DNA from: Hyphochytrium catenoides
Lineage: Eukaryota > Sar > Hyphochytriomycetes > Hyphochytriales > Hyphochytriaceae
Direction: 5' to 3'
NCBI GenBank assembly: GCA_900088475.1
Contig: FLMG01003683.1
Span: forward strand, 4,424 to 34,831
DNA: 30,408 nucleotides
The notes below the pieces were generated by a model that saw nothing but the letters and a program-made list of their open reading frames with translations, made no database searches and had not been told where the DNA came from. Each line of letters begins with the position of its first letter. The stretch's first letter is position 1. A program made the translations under genes and the position numbers. Of the stretch, positions 1 through 8,285 are shown piece by piece.

Positions 1-216
1 GGATTGCAGACGACGGGGCCGTTCGTGGAGGTTTGGACGTCCCCGCATGTAGAGTACAAGCCGAACATCTCTCTTTGCGCTTTCCTCATCGCTACGCGAC
101 CTGGGACGGCGGAAGCGTTGCATTCGAGAGAGCGACTGGAGTATCTAATTGTAGACCCCTCGCCCTCGCCTAAAGCTACCAGCCGTGCTGAGGAAGAGTT
201 CGTGTTTGTGGAGTGA
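1..216 (+). CDS. 3' end of an unrecognised protein-coding gene (partial)
   Basis: The reading frame is open from the first base of the window and stops with TGA at 214-216, giving about 71 C-terminal residues. The segment has a beta-rich look early on (TGPFVEVWTSP, then SLCAFLIATRPG) and an acidic end (RAEEEFVFVE). I do not recognise the family. Its coding status rests on the open frame and ordinary composition only; the frame could equally begin at a splice acceptor left of the window. It converges on the LamG-protein gene, with 242 bp between the two stop codons. Confidence 0.4.
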   Translation, partial: GLQTTGPFVEVWTSPHVEYKPNISLCAFLIATRPGTAEALHSRERLEYLIVDPSPSPKATSRAEEEFVFVE

Positions 217-458
217 AGTGGAGGATCAAAGAGCATGGGGAAGAGCGAAGAGGATGCAGGTCAATGAAAGCAGACAAGGTCTAACTAGTAACATACTGGG
301 GAGGTGATTTTGGTGCCTCCTGAGATGGAAGGCATTATAACGAGAGAGAGGGACAAGGAGATGAATATAACGAAAGTGAAGACGTGTGAATAAGATTAGG
401 TTTCCGTGTGACAAGTTGTCTCTATGGGGTCGCTGCCGCTCTGTCACTTTCGCACCGT

Positions 459-3400
459 TCAAGGCACAGAACCGTCTTCATAAAGGTGGCCAAACAAATT
501 CTCTCTGAGCTCTAAGAGCGACGTTTTGCGTTCCCTAATCATGCTTCTCAAAGGCTCGCCTCCAAGCTGGAAGTTGACGATCTCTTCCCTGTACTTGTTC
601 ACCTCCTTGGACCATGCTTGAGCCGCATCATGAGGGGTCCTAAGTGGTGGGACCCAGTCAAAGACGTTGATGTTTGGATCAAACGAGATTCTCTTCTTCT
701 CGGTTGTCGTCCTGTCCTTTTCTACCTCTTTCGGTGTGGAAGGCTCAAGAGAAGAGACTTCTACCTCCTTGTCCGCCCTCTTTGCCGGCTCCGTTTCACG
801 CTGGCCGGTTAAGGGGCCGCTTTTGGGTCCGTTTTGCTGGGCTATCGTCCAACGCGCCTGCAAATGACTCAAAACGCTCTCTGTCTCTCTCTCGCCCAAT
901 ATCTTTTGGTACGCGAGCACCTCGCCTATGAGACCTGTAAAGGGCTCTTCGCAGCCTGGCGCTCCCCCAAGCGCTGTTCCTGTCTTAAGTGAGAACGGAG
1001 AGGGGTCCAAGGCTTCTGTCGCAGTCAAGGAAGGGCCGTCGGCAACGATTAGTCTTGGCTATGGGTCCGGACAGACGAGCAATGGCAGTCTTGAGGTCAG
1101 TCTTCATCTGCAGTAGATGTCCTTCGGGGGTCTCTCTCTCTCTCTCTTTCACACACACACACACACATACACTCTGTCTCTCTCTCTCTCTTGCTTTCTT
1201 CCTCCTCTCTCTCTCTCTTGCGGTAGATCCGTTTCTACCCTTCGGACTTGCTTTTCCTGCTGCCCATGACACTGCTTGCCCAATCTCAGTGAGTCGTCGT
1301 ATGCACTACTACTGCACTGCTAAGATGTATCTCTTGTATCTCTTGGTCTCACCTTCTCTTCTATGTGATACCCCAAGATAATAGGCTCTCCGGCGGAGAA
1401 GGCAGTGCTGCTCTAGAAGTGTTTCAGTTCAGAAGAAGTCTCCACAGGACGTTAGGTTCGAGGTCTTCTTACCTTGAAGGAAGTGAGTGAGCTGCCCTTG
1501 AAGACTGGGACTCCGTCTACGAAGAGGATGTGACCCGAAGGGTAATGACCAAATATGGGGTTGGACGACTGTCGAGACCGAAAGGCTTAGGCTCGCACTC
1601 TGACATTGTCAAATGAGGGGAGAACAGTTTCCTACCCCGCGTGAAGGGACCGTCACAGCTAAGAAGACTGACATGTTTGAGCGAAGCCTCAGCTCCGAGT
1701 TAAAGGCGCAAGAGAAGGAGACAAAGTGTCTACGAGTGGCCGGGTCTGTAACGAGGGAAGCGAAAGCCTGCAGAGACAAGAGAGTGGCGCTCAGCGGTCT
1801 ACCGTAGCCTTGATATATCTATGCATATACAAATAGATAGAGGCACAAGAGAAGAGCGACGGGGTAAACTTTGTGGACGACCCTTACCTTTCCTCCAGAG
1901 TTCTGCTGCTGCTGCTGCTGCAGAGTGGACGGGCTAAAGTCGTTGCCCAGATTCGACTGGTCGTTCCATCTGCAAACCAATAGTAAGGACGGAGGTTCTT
2001 GTAAAATGACCAGCAAGCTCTCTCCGTCTCCCTCCCTCTCTCTCTCTGTCTCTCTCTCTCCCTCTCTCTCTCTCCTTTCTTTTGATCTTCTGAGATCCTC
2101 AGTCAGTGACCCTCACTCCTTACGACAAAATCTTCACTATCCTTCTAAATCATCACTATCCTTCTAACTTCACGTATTGTCACGGTCCAAAGGTTCCCGC
2201 TCATTTCCATGACCTCGCCATATTGGACGACGAGGAATTAGGCTCTGAATACCTAAGGATGGAGCAGCCTGGAACGTCTTCTAAACCAGGAGCTGAGCAA
2301 GCTCCGGGATTATCAAAGACTAATCCTGCGTCTGTCCTTAGCCACAGGGCCAGATGGCCTAGGAGGTTAAGTCGTGCCGGTCACATTTAGAGCCACTCAG
2401 GGGAGAAGAGAAGACGAGGAGAGTGTACTTACAGGCCTCGGGAACCTCTCCCTGATCAGGACACTTGGTCTCCAGAGCTGTGAAGAGGTTGACGACCAGG
2501 TGTCAAGACCGAACAGAGTTTCACCATCGAAAGAAAAGTTGATAGACACAGAGGTTAGAAAATATATGGAGAAGAAGGATGAGGAGGAGGCAAAATGAGG
2601 CGAAAAGTGAGGCGCCTACCTGGTAATCCTGGGAGAGGCTTGACGGCAGCAGCAGGCGCCTGATCGAGAATTGGCGATGGCGGGCTGCCCTCATTTCTGA
2701 CTTCTTCTGACTTCTGAGTGACCACAGGCGGTGCTCCCTCTGTAGCTGTATCCTCTCCGCTCGGCGGGGCCTCTATTTCTGGCTTTGCGGTAGGAATGTC
2801 TTCGGTCTTCTCTTTCCTTTCTTCCGTAGGGCGGCCGTCAGAGGGCGCAGGTGTCGGGGAAGGAGGCGGTTCAGCTGGCGGTATGCTCTCTGTACTGCCA
2901 GGAGGCTCTGGTTCCTCCGGGGTCGATCCCTGGGTCACCGCAGGGCTTCTATGAGATGGAGCTTTGGCCGTCTGGGTCTGTGAAGGCGCTGACGGCGTAA
3001 TGGGCTCGGCTGGAGTAGGAGATGGCTGGGGTGCTTCACTAGCTGGTGGAGGCTCCACTGCCGCATGTTCTTCAGAATGGAGAACGGAGGGAGAGACTTC
3101 AACAGTGTCCTCTTCACGCACAGCTCCTGGCGAAGACTGGTCAGGAAGGCTCTCTTCTACTAGCGCCACGTCCCGCGCCTTCATTGTCGCCAGCATTGCC
3201 CTAAGAGAATGCAGCTGCTCCCCTTCAAGCACGAGCCAAGCCAAGCCCAGGCCCAGCAGCAGCAGCAGCGCCAAATGCCACCTACGAGGTCTGATTGTCA
3301 GTTGGGGCTCTGTCAGTGAAAGGAAGGAAGCGATTCACCTGCTTATCCTTCTCCTGGCGTCCTTCTTCTTCCCGTACTTGTTCTCCGATTCGTCCTCCTC

Positions 3401-3481
3401 CTGCTGTACCAGTCGATCCTGCTCCTCCTGTCGCCCCTCAGGCTGCACCGAGAGATGCGCTCGCTTCTTTGATGTCGCCAT
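459..3481 (-). CDS. Type II membrane protein with extracytoplasmic LamG/concanavalin-like domain
   Basis: Eight exons join in frame: 3481-3339, 3290-2620, 2477-2433, 2358-2253, 1969-1888, 1767-1636, 1568-1473, 1058-459, giving about 624 residues. The N-terminus is short and basic (RRRISRPRRWH), followed by one membrane helix at about residues 53-69 and a Pro/Glu/Ser-rich stalk to about 270. This predicts a type II protein with its C-terminal part in the lumen or outside the cell. Residues about 278-495 match a LamG/jelly-roll fold: HLALWLRTDAG, then RWNDQSNLGND, then ILFVDGVPVF, then PFTGLIGEVLAY and LQARW. The domain is spread over six small exons whose phases all agree. A charged tail of about 130 residues follows. 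LamG folds usually bind glycans or proteins; no ligand can be inferred. A 39-nt alternative donor exists for exon 4 (end at 2214 instead of 2253). The start ATG at 3481-3479 has an in-frame upstream extension, so the 5' end is less certain. Confidence 0.78.
1131..1218. repeat. Compound (CT)n-(CA)n-(CT)n microsatellite
   Basis: A run of CT repeats passes into CA repeats at about 1150-1167 and back to CT. It sits in the last intron (1059-1472) of the LamG-protein gene, so the transcribed strand reads (GA)n/(GT)n. Confidence 0.95.
2028..2080. repeat. Interrupted (CT)n microsatellite
   Basis: CT-rich tract with occasional G or CC interruptions inside the LamG-protein intron at 1970-2252; the sense strand is purine-rich. 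Confidence 0.9.
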
Positions 3482-3716
3482 CGCTCTCTCTCCTGTAAAA
3501 AAGCTCGTCTGAAGGTCACATGCGGCGACCGAGGTGATGACGACGAAGAGACTGTACGACACGCGCGAAAGTGAAAGGGTGAAGAATTTGACGTGGATAT
3601 TGCTGTGAAAGACAGACTCTCTGAGAGAAGAGTGACTGAGAGAGAAAGATAGATGAAAGATGCTTTATCCAAGAGCGAAGAGAGATCTTGGGCAAAAGGA
3701 GGCGGAGGCGGACACG

Positions 3717-3772
<56 letters not shown>

Positions 3773-4302
3773 AGAGAGAAGGAGAAGGAAGAGAAAGACT
3801 ATCTCCAACTCTTCTGCAACGTTTCGTTACGAGCAGCCCCACTGATGCTAGCCGGTACCGGCTACATCTTATTATGATTTCTTCCTTTCTGACCGCGGCT
3901 ATAAAGTCTAATAATTAACTTAACAGGTCTCTGTGTCGAAGTCCGGAGCCCGACGAAGGAGCTCACGCACTTACTCTCAGAGAAGCATCAGCGGTGGAGA
4001 GCACTATCCTAAGGGCAAAGTTCAAGCTCGGACGGAGGATGTGGAGACACACGCAGGGCGACAGTGTTAGATAGCTATAAAAGCAAAGGTTACCGCAAGC
4101 TGAAGAAGAAGAAGAGACGTCCGCTACGATTGGCCAGGAAGTCAGGGGAGGAAAGCGGATGCCCGCGACGTGACGCAGCTGAAACGACCTTTGACAACCG
4201 CCACACAAAAACCTTTACCAGCAGACATAAGCCGCGATGTCTGTAGGTGGCCGCTCCCACTGTTTGAGCTCGTGAGCCCCTACGGTAGATTGATACTAAC
4301 AG
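3482..4302. other. Intergenic spacer with a long (GA)n tract
   Basis: This lies between the LamG-protein start and the stop of the Myb/SANT-like gene, both on the minus strand, so it should hold the promoter of the former and the 3' end of the latter. It contains an almost pure (GA)n tract at about 3719-3768. Short ORFs exist on both strands (for example a basic Lys/Arg-rich one at 4064-4246 +) but show no recognisable domain. A pyrimidine run ending in ACAG just 5' of the LamG start might be an acceptor of a 5'UTR intron. Confidence 0.6.
3719..3768. repeat. (GA)n microsatellite
   Basis: About 25 near-perfect GA units in the spacer upstream of the LamG-protein gene. Confidence 0.97.
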
Positions 4303-6364
4303 CTAGACCATCGTGCTCCGATGCGCCAACAACTTCAGTAAGGCCTGCCTCTCAACCCTTTCAGATGCCTGGCGCTTTTCGCGAAGCTTGTCTCTCCATT
4401 CACTCTCAAGTCTTTCCAGCTCTGCTCTCTCTTCCTGTAGCTTCAGCCAGCCTTGCTCTAGCACTTTTCGTCTCTCCCGTTCCTCGCTGTCAAACTTCCA
4501 TCGTTCTTCCTTCTCCTTGCACTCCGCGTCCCAGCGCGTCTCTTCCAGCTCCGATATTCTGTGCAGTAGCCTCAACTCCTCAGAGCCGTCATGCTCTTGG
4601 TGGTCCTCTCCATTCCCGTCCGGAGCTCTGCCAGTAGCGCATCATGTCAGCTAAACCTCCTATTGAACATTTTAGCACTTCCCTACCTTAAACTAGTGCT
4701 TCGCCGTCTCTTCAGTCCTCTGAAGCCTGTACAGGAGGAAGGCAGAGAGATGAGGGCTAGGCAAGGATGAAGAGGTATAAGGGCAAGAACAAAGGGCCAT
4801 ACAAGAGGCGAGGAACATAGGGAGCCAGACGAATCAAAGCTGGAAGAGGACGCACATCAAGCGAAAGGAGGGTGATGGAGGGAAGGAGAGACTCTGCTCA
4901 AGGTCTATCAGCATTAGCTTACGCTTTACCTTCTCCGGCTGTGCTATCATCCTAACAATGCGCGGTTGGGACCCAAGTGAGCGCGAGGGAACAGCAAAAG
5001 AGAGGGAATGGTCAAGACAGAGCCCAACAATACGTTTTGTATCGGGACGAGACGTCGTCACTCGGCAAGAGAAGATCAAAGGCAGATGGCAATGAAGCGA
5101 AGTACTAATGTAAGGTAAACCTTGGTGCACATCTAAAAAAAGACAGAGAAAATGCGGTCCAAGGATTGCCTGAAAGGTTGAAATGAAGAAAGATATTTCA
5201 TATTGGCGATCCGCCTGAGATCAGAGGAGTGCCGGATAGAAAAAAAGGATACGAAGACCAAACTGTCCTCCAGCAAGATTGCTTCCTACCAAGGGCCGTC
5301 CATCCCCCTCCAAAGCATTAAAGATCTGGTCCAGCAGGCGCTGTTTCTCCGTCAGCTCTGAGGAGTTTCCGGACTGTCGGTGGCTGGTAAGGCGGTCTTC
5401 TCGGAAGGCGTCCATCAGCGCCTTTGCCCTATCTCGGCAGCGGCGAGCATCAACCTGAAATCCCTCTTCTTGCAAAGAACCTGCGATCTTCTGCCACGTC
5501 TGATGGACGGTCCCATAGCCTTTTTGATAAGGAGATTCCCTAAGAACTGGTAAGCCAAAGAAGGACAGAGCGTGAGGCACCACCCAAACAGCAGAAGTCT
5601 CGAAGACAAGGACACATCAAAAAAAGAGAAATAAGCGGGATGGGAACGATAGAGGGAAACAGCTAGCTTTAGACAAGGCTTCCAGAGGATAGCCAGGAAG
5701 CTAAGAAGGCATGAATAATAGGACAGAGAGGGGACCATGGCTCTCACCTGCTTGCAAGAGCTTTATGTCATACTCCGCCTTGAAGTGCACCCTACCCCTG
5801 CGGTTCTTGCCATTGGCACTCCTTTGCTGCTCTTCTGAGAAAGGAGCTCCGTTCTCGTCGAAAGCTACAGAATGGTAATTGGAAAGGTTAGTGTTGCTTG
5901 AAGCTTCCGCCAGGACCTGATGATGCTATAGTCACGTACAGGGAGGCGCGTTCTCTTCCATTAAAGACGAAGTAGGAGTTGCAGCATCGATACTCCTGCA
6001 CTGCGCCCCTCTTACTCCTGCTAGAGTGACACCTCTGGAAGTGGCGATCAATAGGGAGTCCTTCGGCCAGCGCCGTTCAATTTATAGAGCTCGAAGAAAG
6101 GTCGGCATGGATGCAGTGGGATATAGTGTTACGTAGCAATCTTCCTTCAACTTGACGGGCTTACTTGGAGCAGAGGCTCGATCTGGGGAGGCTCTCTGGA
6201 TCTCCATGAAGGCAGCCAGCAGCTGGGCACAGCGTTCTCTTGCTAAACCTTCACGCTCTGCTGCTCCGCTGGGCGCTGGTGTTACCTCGGACCTCGGAGT
6301 TCTAGGTTCTACGAGTAGGTCTATAGGCGCGGGCGCCGCACTTTTTGAGTTTGGTTTCTTGTTG
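4303..6364 (-). CDS. Myb/SANT-like domain protein with C-terminal coiled coil (5' end unresolved)
   Basis: Five exons are supported: about 6364-6165, 5864-5748, 5546-5290, 4951-4923, 4627-4303, with matching phases; about 308 residues are visible. A Pro-rich N-terminal part leads to HFKAEYDIKLLQAVLRESPY, then YGTVHQTWQKIAGSL and VDARRCRDRAKALMDAF. This is the tryptophan-plus-basic-helix pattern of Myb/SANT-like (trihelix/MADF-type) DNA-binding modules. The splice between LLQA and VLRESPY falls inside the domain and restores it exactly, which supports the model. A 29-nt microexon (4951-4923) links to a highly charged Glu/Arg coiled coil (ISELEETRWDAECKEKEERW onward), a likely dimerisation segment. 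Such domains act in the nucleus as DNA-binding factors and also accompany Harbinger-type transposons; no transposase is visible here. The first exon opens after a stop at 6369-6367, so an upstream exon is expected, or translation begins at the ATG at 6207-6205. Confidence 0.68.
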
Positions 6365-6643
6365 CTTCACTTTGTACTCTTTCAAACCGTAATAAACGGT
6401 CTCAGGAACGGAATATTGAGAAAGTTTACAGATTTGTGCTGGGAGAGAGGATGCGGTGTAACGACCGCCCCGCCCCGGTCGGCAAGTCAATCACCTGCAG
6501 GGAGGAGGTTAGCGCCCGCCGATGGATGGCACCGCAGAGTGAGAGGCACAGAGTGGCAGGGGAGAGACAAGCAGCAGGAATGTCAGCCTGATGAGGCAGG
6601 ACGAAAGGCCAAAGGAGAGAGAGAGAGAGAGAAAAAGAGAGAA

Positions 6644-6678
<35 letters not shown>

Positions 6679-6700
6679 TGAGAGAGAGAAAGAAAGAAAG

Positions 6701-6735
<35 letters not shown>

Positions 6736-7151
6736 TTGAGGCTGTGGAGGAGTGAGGAAGAGGGAGAGAGTGGAAAGATAGAGGCGAGAGAGAGGAGAAG
6801 AGGTACGTAGAACAAATATGAGAGAGGAAGAGAGAGAGCCCAGGTGGAGCAAGTGAAAAAGACTAAGAGAGTGGAGATAAAGAAGACGAAGAAGTGTAAC
6901 GAGATGGAAGAGAGAGACAGGGAGAGATAAAGTTTTATACAGAAGGCTAGAAAGGTAAGAGAAGAGGGAAAGAGAGGAAGAGGAGCTGGAGCATAACTCG
7001 TCAGTAGCAGGAGATAAGGGAAGGATCAAGCGTCTGGGATGGATTAAGCCAGAAAGTGCGCTGCATCCTGTCGACATCAATATCGCTAGTCTGTCTGCAC
7101 CCACTTCCCTCCCGTTCGACTAGGCTAAACGTCCTTATTGCCCGCGTCATC
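6365..7151. other. Spacer/5' region between divergent genes, rich in GA repeats
   Basis: Lies between the first recognised exon of the Myb/SANT-like gene (-) and the start of the NT-C2 gene (+). It probably holds the missing 5' exon of the former and both promoters. The minus strand is pyrimidine-rich throughout, which creates long spurious Leu/Ser ORFs. I could not find a first exon with the phase needed to join the acceptor at 6365. Confidence 0.5.
6617..6730. repeat. Long interrupted (GA)n microsatellite
   Basis: GA units interrupted by AAAGA and ATGA, more than 100 bp in total, upstream of the Myb/SANT-like gene exons. Confidence 0.95.
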
Positions 7152-8249
7152 ATGCGGCAACTGATCTACTGGATCCAGCCATGCCATCAGTAGCTCTCTG
7201 TCAGCCTTCGTCCGATGCCTCTGTCACATCTCGGCGCAATCTCTCCCTTCTCTAGGCGGCGGAAGGTGGTCTTCGCAGTCTCTATCACCGTGCATGAATG
7301 CAGGCAAGTGACCCTCATCTTTCTTTGACGGGACCCATTTTGGGACTAAGAATTGACCTGATCTTACAGCAATCTAGCAGCTTCTAGTGGAAAAGTCTTT
7401 GCGAAATGGAAGCTAGAGGGACAGTCGGGGAAGACCACTAGCACGGCGGTCAAGGGCGGCGTGGCAGTCTGGGAGCAGCAGTTCGAGCTGGAGAAATGCA
7501 TCCTTTATGTTAAGGAAGAGAACAACACCATAATCCCACATGTCTTGAAGCTCTCCGTGCGCCAGGTCAGCGGCTAAATCAGTACCAGTAGAGTCTGACA
7601 AGGCGCAATCTCACGTGGCTTTGATACTTCAGGAGAGACCGTCAGGCTATAAAAAGCTCGGAGTAGTCCGCATCGACCTTGGAGAGTATGTTGGCATACG
7701 GGAGGTGCGATGTAATATTTGCCTCTTTTCCTTCCTTCACATCTCACCGCTCCCTGCAGAAGACCGGCCGCTATCTCCTGCAAGACTCAAAGATCAATGC
7801 ATCACTAACAGTAAGTCTCCTCCTCATTATCGACGAGTATAACGCCAGAACGGGCGGCTGTCTTATACATTATCGCCGTAGGTGACATTGCAGACTGTTC
7901 AGCTTGAGGGCGACCCAATGTTCCGTAGGTAAAGACAGCATCTTATTCATATTTATAACTGGTAGGAGGAATTCCTAAGACTGGTATGATACATAGAAAT
8001 AGCGCCGCCAAGTCCGACAACGTCAAAGCCAACCCCAGCTTGGAGCTGCATAAATCCAGCAGCACTGGCTCCTCCTCTATTGAGAGCCTGAGTGGTGATC
8101 CTCCTCCTCCTTCTGCACCAAGCACACCAGTCTCCCGTAGAGCATCAATGGTGATGGTAGAGACTGTCGTATCGTCGCGGACCAACCCTGTCGATATAGT
8201 GGAGAAGGTGATTAGAAGTAGCACACTTACCCATCAACAGGTGGAATGA
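7152..8249 (+). CDS. NT-C2 (EEIG1/EHBP1-type) domain protein
   Basis: Seven exons: 7152-7189, 7256-7303, 7370-7565, 7633-7704, 7760-7810, 7894-7924, 7966-8249; 239 residues. Residues about 15-150 form an N-terminal-C2 domain: KVVFAVSITVHECSNL, VFAKWKLEGQSGKTTST, VAVWEQQFEL, LKLSVRQ, YKKLGVVRIDLGEY, TGRYLLQDSKINASLTVQLE, GDPMF. This is the order known from EEIG1/EHBP1 and plant NT-C2 proteins, which tether to membranes and often link them to actin or endocytic factors. The tail is Ser/Pro-rich (DPPPPSAPSTP) and ends in a short amphipathic segment (NPVDIVEKVIRSS). Intron 2 begins with GC (AG/GCAAGT); the phase across it restores the domain. Exon 4 may instead end at the GT at 7690, a difference of five codons. 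The protein is little more than the C2 module, much shorter than animal EHBP1. It converges on FtsZ. Confidence 0.77.
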
Positions 8250-8285
8250 CATCCAATGCGGTAAAAGGACGCACCTATAGCTATT

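Noticed and set aside
985-1272. Minus ORF overlapping the LamG last exon (95 codons)
   Set aside because: It lies in another frame, includes the (GA)n tract and ends soon after the true exon begins.
6426-7104. Long minus-strand ORFs rich in Leu and Ser (129 and 173 codons)
   Set aside because: They are translations of (CT)n and pyrimidine-rich DNA, with no domain and no codon signal.
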